Positions 1 to 8,365 of a stretch of DNA of 13,290 nucleotides are shown piece by piece. Below the pieces are notes generated by a model. It was given only the letters and a program-made list of their open reading frames with translations. It ran no database searches and was not told where the DNA came from. Origin of the DNA: Pelagophyceae sp. CCMP2097 (lineage: Eukaryota > Sar > Pelagophyceae); NCBI GenBank assembly GCA_026770575.1, contig MU657249.1, forward strand, positions 147,332 through 160,621. The letters run 5' to 3'. Numbering within the stretch: the first letter of the stretch is position 1; each line of letters begins with the position of its first letter. Position numbers and translations under genes: made by a program.

Positions 1-770
1 TAACCCCCCCGTCGCGAAGGCTACCGAAGAGGGCGGTACAATTCCTAATCGCTAAAAAATGGAACCCACAAGCGTGATCAAACATCTTGAGAATTGATGG
101 TTAGATCCTTTCGGCAAAATGGCACATTAGCAAAAAGGAGGCGCGAGGGGGTGCAGGGTTGGGAGAGCGCGAATATGGCATCGGGAGCGCGCGACGCGCC
201 CGTACACGTGGCTACGGTACGGCCCTTCCATTGGAAAGCTCTCATCCGCGCACGCGCCGGCGCGGGAAGGGCTCGCGAAGGGACCTCCAAATTCGTGCCC
301 TTCACGCGCCGTGGCGAGTTGGTGTCCGATTAAGAAGCCACTTTGCACCGGGCTAGAGAGGGACGGTACCGAGCAGCCCAGCCAAGAAACGCCGCGGTAC
401 CGACCACCGTTCCGGTGCAAATCAACAACCGCGTTTCAAAAAAAATACTAATGTTCGATTTTGACGCAAGCTTTTGTTAAAGAGCTTTGCCGTCATGTTG
501 CTGAGCAATTTTTATGATCCGCCCATTTCATGTGGTTTTAGCTGTATTTGTTTGACCAATCTAAAGCCATGACGAGGCAGGGGGTCCGGTGTTGATCCTT
601 TTAAGAAATACAAACCATAATTAAGGGCAAAGGGGTCAGCCCAACCGCGATTTTCTCCAAACTCATTCTAAGGCGATTCCATACTCGATTCGAGGTCTCC
701 GCCCCAAGACCCGGCTCACGAAGCAACGCTGCTAAACTCGGAATAGTTAGAAAAATTCGTGTACTCTTAA
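1..770. other. Gene-free AT-moderate flank
   Basis: No convincing gene is seen here. Open frames of 65-97 codons occur on both strands at 78-420, but they overlap one another, show no domain and have no codon bias like the genes further right. The stretch ends at the 12-bp palindrome ACTCTTAAGAGT (763-774), whose central TTAA (767-770) is the left flank of the inverted-repeat element that starts at 771. Confidence 0.6.
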
Positions 771-796
771 GAGTGGCTTTTTAAAAGAAGGTCGTC
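771..796 (+). repeat. Left terminal inverted repeat
   Basis: This 26-nt sequence begins GAGTGGCTTTTTAAAA and ends GGTCGTC. It matches the reverse complement of 3294-3319 with mismatches only at TIR positions 13 (A/T) and 18 (A/G). It is preceded directly by TTAA (767-770). The match stops abruptly after position 26, as a true terminal repeat would. Confidence 0.75.
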
Positions 797-1044
797 AAAT
801 CCTCGGACGTGGGCTTTCCGGAACGGCGCCTCGGGGCGGCCGTTTGCCGGGTTCTTTTGCAGCACATCGAAGGATGGGCCCTAGGCGCCCTACGGGCCCG
901 AAAAGAATCGCGGTGGCTCACCTCCGCGAGCCGCTGTGTCGCGGATAAGATTGTAAAAAGTCTCGAATTTCAAGGTTGGCCTGGTAGGGCCCCACAAAAC
1001 GAATATCTGAGACCGCCATTGGATTCAGGGCGCCTAATATACTT

Positions 1045-1522
1045 CATGGCGCATTTTTTGCCAGTATGCCACCCTCGAAACGCGGATTTCTAGATACCAG
1101 GAATTCCTAGGAATTCCTACTTAGAATTCCTACTTTCAATAGGGTTTCTATAGGTTTATCTGTAGGGTTTACTATAGATTTAGGACGAGGCCAAAATCGA
1201 TGAAGGAAACTTGGCATACTGTTGGATTTCGGGCACGAGGTCAGTTTCGGGAAGAGGTCAGTTCCGGGCAAAGGAAGAGGGCTGCGCCGGTCTGAGGCCG
1301 GCAGCACCGATGCCCGTGAATTTCCGAGCGACCAAATTTCAGCGACTCTGACCTTCAAAATGGGGAAGTGAGACCGGCGCTGGCGTCGGGGCGTCCAATG
1401 AACACTATGGTGTAAAATCCACCAGCATACCATCCTCTAAAGTGCGATTTCCGTGAGCTCAAAGATGAGATAAATCTCAGTTTCAAAGGCGATGAACAAA
1501 ACCTGGCATACTGGTGGATTTT
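1045..1522. repeat. Degenerate repeat family, two inverted pairs
   Basis: Four related copies share a core close to AAATCCACCAGTATGCCA. Copy a (1045-1090) and copy b (1405-1452) are on the plus strand and align through ATGG...CCAG(T/C)AT(G/A)CCA(C/T)CCTC(G/T)AAA and a final GATTTC. Copies c (1198-1230) and d (1490-1522) are on the minus strand and both read CGATGAA...TGGCATACTG(T/G)TGGATTT on the plus strand. The order is a(+) c(-) b(+) d(-), so adjacent copies could pair as stems. They are too diverged for a recent duplication. No coding function is evident. Confidence 0.5.
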
Positions 1523-2486
1523 GGCCACGAGTTAGGTTTCGAGCATAGAACGAGGACTGCATCGATTCGAGCTTTTTTAAATGGTAAAAACTGAGCCTTG
1601 GACGCCCCCAGTTGGGTCACTCCCAGTGTCAGAACTAAAGCCCGAATCGGGGAATTTCTTCGCAGGTCGACGCAGGGCACTACGGAGCGTCCTATACGCG
1701 CCAGCGACGGCGTCCGAAACGCCCAAATAGTTCGGCAACGACGGTTTCTGTGAATGGTGGCTTAGTTTGACCCAACGGAGCGGTCCATTGAAAAATTTGA
1801 GGCCGCCATTTGCCTCGCAGCGCCGTGTTTATTTATAGGGCCTTCAATCGAGCGAGCTCCTGGGAGGGGAATATCGTAGCGAGAAATAGTTTTTTTACTC
1901 CAGGGGGATGGCTTACGCGGCGCGTGGGATGGGATTAAAAGATTTTAATGGGTTTCAATGGGGTTTTATGGGGGTATACAGTAAAAAGAAAACATAGGAG
2001 CTAGCGGGATGCCTGCGACATCCAAGCTCCATCCCCTGTTATATCCTGCAATACGACGTGCAAATCTACCTCCCCAAAAAAAACTCGCCTAAATCGTTTA
2101 GCGATGTGGCCTTTTTGGGTGTCTTTCTCACGCAGACGCTCGAAAGCTGTGACGACGACGGGCTTCTCGAAGCCGGCGGACCCCCACACGACGAGCCAGA
2201 GGAAGAAGGTCGTCGCAGCCCAAATTAGATCAGCCGCTTTTAATCACAGGCCGAAAAAGGAGACAGAGCTCCTGATATTAGTTGGGTTTTCTCGAGAAAC
2301 ATCTCGACTCCTCGACCGCACTCGCCTCGAGCCCGCACGGCGATCCCGCATACAAGCTTGGGGCCGCGCCCTTGCCGCGAAGGGTCACCCACGGCCATGC
2401 AAATTTTATCCCGGGCCGGTGAGTAGAGCCTGCAATCTGCCTGTGTCTATTGTCGAGCGATGAACGCCCTCCAACTCTGCCCCAGT

Positions 2487-2571
2487 GGCCAAAGTGCCGC
2501 ACCTCGAGAGCGGTATCCGCGCTCAACATAGGTACGAATGGATACCGCTTCCGATGTGCGGTACTTTGGCC
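2487..2571. repeat. Inverted repeat, 32-nt arms with 21-nt loop
   Basis: Arm 1 (2487-2518) starts GGCCAAAGTGCCGCAC and ends AGCGGTATCC. Arm 2 (2540-2571) is its reverse complement with about 28 of 32 positions matching. The mismatches are dispersed single bases or a pair, giving an imperfect hairpin of small-RNA-precursor size. Matching stops at the GGCC ends. No gene overlaps it. Confidence 0.7.
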
Positions 2572-2731
2572 CTCCTGCCATCAGCGGAAATCATTGGCCA
2601 TCCTCCGCCATATTTCCGGGTTTCGCCCTTTTCGTGGTCGACTTAAAGACCCCGCTTTAGATTTAATAAACTCCCATATTGCCTTTATTGGCCTCTCCTA
2701 ATCCCGTATTTTTTCGGCCTGTGAATTAATT

Positions 2732-2910
2732 AATTTGGGCGAATATCTTTCCAGAGCCTTATCACCGGATATCGTAGGAGGCCTAGCTTGAGGGAGGTCT
2801 TACGGCGTTGACATGGGGGGGCGCCCCCTCATGTGGCCGTCGTAAGACCTCTTTCAAGCTGGGCCTCCTACGATACCCGATGATGAGGGTTGATATGATA
2901 TCGCCAAATT
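2732..2910. repeat. Long imperfect palindrome (about 180 bp)
   Basis: The centre is the perfect palindrome GGGGGCGCCCCC (2817-2828). The inner arms, TATCGTAGGAGGCC at 2770-2783 against its complement ending at 2875, pair strongly through the GAGGTCTTACG block. The similarity continues outward more weakly: AATTTGGGCGAATATC at 2732-2747 matches the reverse complement of GATATCGCCAAATT ending at 2910. The arms therefore extend about 90 nt with scattered mismatches and small indels. It could be a fold-back MITE, a hairpin RNA locus or a palindrome formed by a replication error. It lies inside the TTAA-flanked element. Confidence 0.75.
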
Positions 2911-3293
2911 GTATCGTCGATAACTTGGACTTGAATTAAAAACGCAATAACTTCACCATGACGGCCCTTTAAAAAATGTTAACGGCATTTAAGGTTGATT
3001 TGATTTGGGCTGGTCGACCTTGCCTTGTAGTGGAGACTCTCCTCTCTGACACACGTCGCCGAAAAACATTTTTTTTGCTTTGGAGCGCGTTTTGCGCGCT
3101 TCTTCCCCCGACGCCGCCGCCGTCACACAGGACACGAACAGCACGTCGCAAGCAAAGTTTGCAGCAAGGGTTTCAGGGCTTTATTCATTTTTGGGGCTGG
3201 GCTTTAAAGGGCTTTATACGGTAAAAAACAGTATAATACTATTTGGGTTTTAAACATCCCGCTACAATAGAGGGGAAGGCAAAAGCCCAGGCG

Positions 3294-3319
3294 GACGACC
3301 TCCTTTAAAAAAGCCACTC
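3294..3319 (-). repeat. Right terminal inverted repeat
   Basis: The mirror copy of 771-796 (24/26 identical), followed directly by TTAA at 3320-3323. Sequence outside the TTAA on the two sides is unrelated, so the similarity is confined to the element end. Confidence 0.75.
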
Positions 3320-3668
3320 TTAATTACAAGAGCGCGCCGGAGGCACACGGAGGACCCGACTTCGAGCGAAGGATACATACATACCCCATTGCAATGCCCA
3401 CGTAAATAATTAAAATTATTTAAACTACTCGCTGAATTTTGCGGCCGACCAGATTCGAACCTGTGACCACCTTCTTATTCTATGATGATTCCAATGAGGC
3501 TCCTGCTCGACCTCCATTCCCAATTTTAGCGACCGTATCAATCGCCAATCGCTGAATCGGTCGAGTTGCTGCCCTTTCCTCCCCAAAGGTGGAACCTCAC
3601 GGATTGACCCGGCGACGGACATACATACAGACGACAGACAAAATTGCCCCTGGCAATCCTTCAATCAA

Positions 3669-3720
3669 AGGATCCGAAGGGTCCTCCCCGTTTAATCAAC
3701 GTCAGGACCCGAAGGGCCCT
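3669..3720. repeat. Two tandem GAA-loop hairpins
   Basis: AGGATCC-GAA-GGGTCCT (3669-3685) and AGGACCC-GAA-GGGCCCT (3704-3720) are two copies of one 17-nt hairpin, each with a 7-bp stem with one imperfect pair and a GAA loop, 18 bp apart. A third, looser relative (GACCTCCTTCGGTCCTC) follows from about 3731. They sit at the compositional boundary. Confidence 0.5.
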
Positions 3721-4204
3721 TGCCGTAAACTGACCTCCTTCGGTCCTCAATAAGGGTGGATTTTAATTTTGCGCTGGCCACCACGAAGCTTGAAGCTGTC
3801 GATACCCGGGGCCGCGAGGCTTCCGAGCCCAAGCGCAGCCCGGCGCCGCCTTGGTGCGCCTCGTGGCAGAGCAGCGCGCTGACGCGGCGCGCCGGTGACG
3901 GCGCGTATCCGGCATTGCGTATAGAACATGCGTTTAGAAGCTTCGCTCGTCGTCGTCCTAATTTCGCTTGAGGCCTCGGGCCTCGAGCGCCAGTCCGACA
4001 GGGCGGCCCAGAACGACAGACAGTCGTTCGAGGCGGTGCGTGGGCCGAATTGCGCGAATTGCGCATTTGGGGCCAGCATTTCAAACGACACAGCCGCAGC
4101 GCTCTCGGAACATGTTCGAAAGCGTTTGTCCAAACGCGGCCTAGGCCGCGCGCGCGCACGCCGGCCGCGAGGGCCGCCGCTCCGGCGCGCCGCCGACAGT
4201 GACG

Positions 4205-4245
4205 ACTGCCGCGCGCGTGATTGGTGGCGTGTTTGGCGCCGTTGG
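4205..4245. promoter_or_regulatory. Possible CCAAT and E2F-like promoter elements
   Basis: GATTGGTGG (an inverted CCAAT box) is followed a few bases later by TTTGGCGCC (4232-4240), which fits the E2F/DP consensus TTTSSCGC. They lie about 130 bp before the first coding sequence of the SMP-like gene. The spacing and pairing are suggestive only, because both motifs are short in GC-rich DNA. Confidence 0.2.
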
Positions 4246-4369
4246 ACACCCGGGTCGCGAGTCGGACGACCCGGACGACGGTGACGCAAGAGCGCGCGGC
4301 AGCCCGAGAGATTCCGTCAAGACGCGGACGCGCGGTCTCTCGAGGCGTGTGCGATACCGTTTGAAATAG

Positions 4370-7189
4370 GTGGGCGTCGCGCAGAGACGAGCTTCAAAGG
4401 CTCTCGACCGTTTGAGCCGTCGTTTCAACGCCGCCGCCGAGCGCGCCGAGAACATTTCGCGCCTCGTCTACGCGACAAACGCGAAGCGGAGGGAGTCGCT
4501 GGAGACTGCGAAGCGTGGATTTAAATCGGCAGCGCGTAAGCTCGGCACTGCGCATAAGGCCGGGTCCATTTTCGGCTCGCCAAAAACAAAGCTCGGCACG
4601 ACGTCGCCGCCGACGATGACGGTGCTCAGCGAGCGGCGCAACGTGTCGATGCATGCGCGGACGAGGTTTAAGCTGCGGGCCGTGCCGACGGAAGCGTCCA
4701 CCGAGCCACGCGCAACCGAGGCCGCCGAAACCGCCGCGGACGCCGAAGACGCCGGTGAAGACGAAGAAGACGACACGGACGACGCCTCGACGGGTTCGAT
4801 GCCGTACCTCCTCTTCGTCGTGCTTGTCGGCTTCCGCCTCTGCAACGCAGTCGCCACGGCGCTGCCCGCGCTCTTCGGCGAATCGTCCGACGACGCCGCC
4901 CGGCGCGCCGCGCTCGGCAAGGCGTGCGCCGTTGCCGTCGTGCTGTACTCGTGCTGCTCGTCGTCCGTCTTCCAATCGAGGAGACGAGGAGACGCCGTCG
5001 ACGCGACCGCCGACGATTTTGCGTCCGAAGACGCGGCGCCCGTCGACGCGGCGCCCGCGTGCGATGCACCGCCGGACGCGCGCACGAGGACGCAGCGTTT
5101 GCGGACGACGACAGTCACTCTCTCCGTGGTCGCGACGCTGGCATGGTCCGCCTCTTCGGCGCTGCAAGCTCTCAAGCCGCACGACTTGAGCTGGTGCAGC
5201 GCCGCTGCGGCCCTCTTCCGGTCCGCGCGGCCGCCGGTGGCGGACAGCCGAAGAAAGCGCTTTCACGACGACGGACGGAGGCCCTACGACGACGGCCGCC
5301 GAAGGCCCTACGATAGACGCCACGACGACAGCTACGCCGGCCAACGACGGCAACGCCACGACGCAGGCGCCGGGCCGCGCCGGGGCGACGGCGCGCACTC
5401 TCTATGGGCCGCGGACGACGTGTGGGGGCCGACCGGCTCGGCGTGTGACGCGCAAGGGCCGTGCGACGCGGCCACGACGTGCGGCGCGCTCGTGCTGTCG
5501 CCCGCCGACGGCGACCGCGCGGGCGACGGCGACGGCCGCGCGGGCGACGATCGCGGTGGCGACGACCGTGGTGGCGGCGACCGCGGTGGCGGCGACCGCC
5601 GCGGGCTCTCCGAGGCGCTCGTCTCAGCCATGTGGACCGCCGGCGGCCGCGGCCTCAGCGCGCACATCGCGGAGCGGCTGCGAAGAACCGCGCCGGCGAC
5701 GGGATGACCCGGGCCCCAGCGCGCCGAGGGGAGACTTCTGACTCTGGCCCGAAAAGCTATCATCCGCGAACAGTGCTGACACCGTCGTTCCTAGGTCGCG
5801 CGCGCTGGAAGTGGCGCTAGACGTGTCGAGCTCTTTTGGCTGCAATGGCGCCCGCGTCGACCTCGGCAAGCGCGCGCCTGAGGTGCTACGCTTCAAACGC
5901 CTCGCCGACCGCCCCCAGCACCTCGTCAACCAGCTCGGCGGCACGGCCAACGAGCTCGCCGTCTTCGACGTGGACCTGGAGTGGGTGCTCGAGGACGCGC
6001 AGATCGCGATGGATCTGACGATGACAGGGACGCTCGCAAAATACGCCGTCCCAAAATTGGGCCTCGTCTTTGCCAACGCGACGCTACGGCGGACGCGCAC
6101 GACGTTTGCGTTTGAGCTCGAGGCAGCGTACCCATTTGTCCGGCGCGTCGCGGCGAGCTTTGCAACGACTCCGGTGCTCGAGTCGCGGTCTTATGTGGGC
6201 GCCGACTCTGGGTCCGCGGACTTTGAGTTCCAGCCGTTCGCCGCGCTCCTTCGGGACGAGCTCGTCGCCGCTCTACCCGTCGAGCCCCGCGCGCTGTCGT
6301 TTGACTTAGGGCTCTGGCTCACGACGTGCAACGCCATCGCCGAAGAGGCCCGCGGCGACGACGACCAGCATCCCGGCATGGACCGCGGCGCCGCCGCGGA
6401 CCGGCACGACCGGCATGCCGACGCGGCGCCGCGGCCGTCCGACGCTGCGTCGCCGCGTGACGGCGGCGCGCCGCCGCAGACGCCGGAGCGACCGGAGCGC
6501 CGTGGGATCATGCGGTTCCAAAGGCGGTCGGCGCCGCCGGCTGCGGGGCGGCGGGAGACGCCGCTGGCACGCGCGGGCCACTGGCTGCGGTCGCGCTTCG
6601 ACGCCGAGCACCGCGCTCGGAGGAGGCAGCAGCGCGCCCCCGCCGACGCGCCGCCCGACGCGGCCGCGGCGGACGCCGACGCGGCAGACGCGGCGGACGC
6701 GCCCGCGGCGGACGCGCTGATGACTGCGCGCTCCGACGCGGCGCGCCGGGCGTCTGTGTCGCTGCAGCAGCGTGACGAGGCGGCAAGGTCACGCCTCGGC
6801 GTCGAGCGGCGCAACCTCGCCGCGGCAGCGAGGAGCCGCGTCGGCGAAATCCGTGGCGCGGTGCCGGCGCGAGCCTTGTGTGGAGCCTCGAGAAACGCCG
6901 GAGTGTCCTCGGCGCACGGCGCTATGCCAGAGCTTCGCCACTATCGACGGCGCGCGACGCCGTCGTGCCTTGCGCCGTCCAAGGCGGGTGCCTTGACCGT
7001 TCTTTCTAGGCGGACGCGGTGCAGCGCGAGCGCGACAACCTCGTGGCGGCGGCGCGCGCAACGCGGCAGGCTTTATCAGATCGTGTCGTCGTCGCCTTCC
7101 GCCTCCAGCTCGCCGAAGAACTCCGCAGCCTCGGCTCCGCCGCGTCCTGGGCGCGCGGCACCGGCGCGAGGCCCGCGCTCTCGTCGTGA
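4370..7189 (+). CDS. Membrane protein with candidate SMP lipid-transfer domain (multi-exon, 5' end open)
   Basis: Likely a membrane-anchored lipid-transfer protein of the extended-synaptotagmin/tricalbin type. Exon A is open from 4370, right after TAG; the first in-frame ATG is at 4616. It encodes an acidic stretch (EDEEDDTDD) and hydrophobic segments at about 4799-4864, 4920-4972 and 5108-5175, then a Gly/Asp/Arg-rich linker and a helix with Trp (LVSAMW). Exon B (from 5795) carries the SMP-like core: VDLGKRAPEV, FDVDLEW and a long beta-rich stretch to about 6310. A disordered Ala/Asp/Arg tail follows. Exon C (from 7010) encodes VQRERDNLVAAAR and stops at TGA 7187-7189. The tandem-like spacing of Trp, LG..AP and DVDLEW matches SMP family order; no C2 domain is visible. 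Coding from 4370 to 4616 looks real by codon bias, so an upstream exon may exist. The family call is moderate. Confidence 0.5.
5505..5603 (+). repeat. In-frame short tandem repeat (Gly-Asp-Arg linker)
   Basis: GGCGAC/CGCGGTGGCGAC-type units repeat imperfectly and encode repeated GD(D/G)RGG motifs between the third hydrophobic segment and the SMP-like region. Such minisatellite-like coding tracts vary in length by slippage; here it would alter only a flexible linker. Confidence 0.55.
5690..5794 (+). other. Intron in SMP-like gene (acceptor clear, donor unresolved)
   Basis: The upstream frame stops at TGA 5705-5707 and the downstream frame is open only after TGA 5739-5741, so splicing (or a frameshift) must join them. 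GTTCCTAG ends at 5794 and resembles the TTTCTAG acceptors at 7009 and 8731. It would give phase 2. The only nearby phase-2 GT donor is at 5632 and would remove the Trp helix; a GC donor near 5680 would keep it. The left coordinate given here is approximate. Confidence 0.35.
6861..7009 (+). other. Probable intron in SMP-like gene
   Basis: The coding frame changes between the helix ERRNLAAAARSR and the similar helix QRERDNLVAAARATR. The acceptor TTCTTTCTAG ends at 7009 and opens the frame that stops at 7187-7189. Phase-0 donors are at 6861 (GTGCCG) or 6840 (GTCGGC); I cannot decide between them. Confidence 0.45.
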
Positions 7190-8365
7190 AAAGCCCCGTC
7201 AGGGCCCTGTCTAATGTGTTATCGCCAGTCGTCTCGAGCGCGGGCGCCCATCGACCGCCGTGCACAACATCGACCGCCGTGCCGGAAGATCGATCGCCAT
7301 GCCCCAATGATGCAACCCTCCGTGCAGCCGCGGCGTGCTCCGGAAGCCCGCGGGTGCAGGGCCGCGCGCGGGGCGCAGGGCTCTCTATCCCTATCAAAAA
7401 AATGCCTACAATTGTAGGGAACCAATTGGTGCCTACCCCTATTTGATTCTGGACCAATTTGATTCAGGTTTGGCCAATCAGGGGTCTTATAATGTGAATT
7501 TAACCAATCACGGCCCCTCCAAAAAGGAGAATCAAAATGGGAAATCCCCAAAGAAGGCGAATCAAATAGGGGCAGGCACTTCCTACTCTCACTGTTTAAA
7601 TAGATTATCACCGGAAATTATGTTAAATAAATTTGCCCTTGAATGATGAGTGGCGCCACGCCAACCACTACCGCGAGACGCCCTGGAGGCGCTTGTTGGC
7701 TTTTCATGAACTGCCCTTATTTTGGCGAATAACTGCGAAAGTTTCTTAATTAAGTAGTTAATCAAGTCTAAACCCTTAGTGTCCAAATTAAAAGTCGATA
7801 AAGGCGCCAAGGACAGTGCGTACAACTTGGACAGTCGTGATGGAGCACCGTGCCCGATCGCGACTGTCCAAGTTGTACGACCTTTCCTTGCTTCCTTTAG
7901 TGGTTTTTGATTTTTCGCGGTTTGGGAAGTTTCTTCTTCGCGCGCTGGTCTCCGAGGCGGCAACTAGTACGACTGGAGGGGCGGCAAGAACGCACGCGCT
8001 AAAAAAATAGTTAAATTTGGCGATTTCTGTTAGGCGAATTCGACAGTGTCGCGCGCAGCTTCGTCTCACAGTTCTTTGAGCTGCGGCGCTGGGCCGACGC
8101 CGCGGTCACATAAGTGGCTACGGTAGTGGCTTGTCGCTTGCTGATGCACGCTCGCCCGCCGCCGCTGCCTCCGCTCTTCCCCTTCTCTTCATTTCCTTTT
8201 GCGAATGCCCGCGCTGCTTGCTATAGTCAGTAAATAGAACTTGAACAGTGTCTGGGGCTGTTGTTAAACAGCCCACAAACCTTTTCTTGAAAAGACTTGA
8301 TCAAGTCGCCATGGGGCAGAGGCAACTCGTGCGCGGCGTCGGTGGCGGCTCTCGCTGCTTTTGCG
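7190..8365. other. Intergenic region between SMP-like and phosphatase genes
   Basis: No gene is supported. The part from 7380 to 7800 is AT-rich and contains adjacent perfect palindromes CTACAATTGTAG (7406-7417) and ACCAATTGGT (7421-7430), further CCAAT sequences at about 7453, 7475 and 7503, and a TTTAAATAG box near 7597. A strong hairpin occupies 7799-7899. A pyrimidine-rich tract (about 8155-8210) and CTATAGTCAGTAAATAG (about 8221-8237) precede the phosphatase gene and may belong to its promoter or leader. Confidence 0.4.
7799..7899. repeat. Inverted repeat with near-perfect 22-nt core arms
   Basis: GTACAACTTGGACAGTCG (from 7820) pairs with CGACTGTCCAAGTTGTAC (ending 7878), with 21 of 22 matches counting the next bases. 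The centre is GCAC-C-GTGC. The stem continues outward less perfectly (TAAAGG...CAAGGA at 7799-7815 against its complement ending 7899, about 19 of 25). Because of this symmetry, the same peptide motif appears in frames on both strands, so those open frames are artefacts. The size and mismatch pattern resemble a small-RNA precursor or a fold-back element. Confidence 0.75.

Larger units (their letters stand above)
771..3319. mobile_element. TTAA-flanked TIR element, non-autonomous DNA transposon candidate
   Basis: The left end (771-796) and the reverse complement of the right end (3294-3319) match at 24 of 26 positions. Both begin GAGTGGCTTTTT and end GGTCGTC. Immediately outside lie TTAA at 767-770 and TTAA at 3320-3323, as expected of a target-site duplication for piggyBac-type transposases, which are known to insert at and duplicate TTAA. 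The 2549-bp interior has no open frame long enough for a piggyBac transposase (usually over 500 residues), and I see no transposase motif, so if mobile it would depend on a helper. The interior is AT-richer than the genes to the right and holds fold-back repeats at 1045-1522, 2487-2571 and 2732-2910. The boundaries are seen directly; the piggyBac assignment is inference, since the TIR does not start with the CCC/CCY typical of classical members. Confidence 0.6.
3320..4369. other. Intergenic region with composition switch near 3750
   Basis: No gene is supported. The left part is AT-rich, including the perfect palindrome AAATAATTAAAATTATTT near 3403-3422. From about 3750 the DNA turns very GC-rich. 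Short symmetrical sites occur: GAACATGTTC (4108-4117) and GCGTTTG-TC-CAAACGC (4122-4137). A plus frame from ATG 3928 begins with a hydrophobic stretch (residues about 6-14), but it has an acidic residue right after that core, no family resemblance and a competing open frame on the other strand, so I do not call it. Confidence 0.45.

Noticed and set aside
809..1093. 94-residue plus-strand ORF at the left end of the TIR element
   Set aside because: It runs into the degenerate repeat family, lacks the codon bias of the real genes and shows no domain.
2001..2189. 62-residue minus-strand ORF starting with ATG, with plausible amino-acid composition
   Set aside because: It is short, overlaps an opposite open frame, has no recognised domain and lies in a repeat-rich element; it could be a transposase remnant but nothing identifies it.
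3440..3530. tRNA gene or tRNA-derived SINE on the minus strand (GGTTCGAATCT at 3451-3461 resembles box B)
   Set aside because: The T-stem has a mismatch and a wobble, no matching 5' acceptor strand (GCGGCCG expected) is found, and no convincing box A or anticodon arm is present. A degenerate SINE remains possible but unsupported.
3747..4289. Overlapping Arg/Ala-rich minus-strand ORFs up to 185 codons
   Set aside because: Long open frames are common by chance in GC-rich DNA; composition is low-complexity Arg/Pro/Ala and no motif is seen.
4394..5398. 334-residue minus-strand ORF opposite the SMP-like gene
   Set aside because: The plus frame has hydrophobic segments and family-like motifs; the minus product is an Arg/Val/Gly-rich shadow.
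6191..6814. Ala/Ser-rich minus-strand ORF of 207 residues
   Set aside because: It mirrors the Ala/Asp/Arg-rich tail of the plus-strand gene and has no independent feature.
7589..8069. ORFs on both strands sharing the same peptide motif (TTWTV...RLSKLY)
   Set aside because: The shared peptide is explained by the inverted repeat at 7799-7899, not by two related genes.
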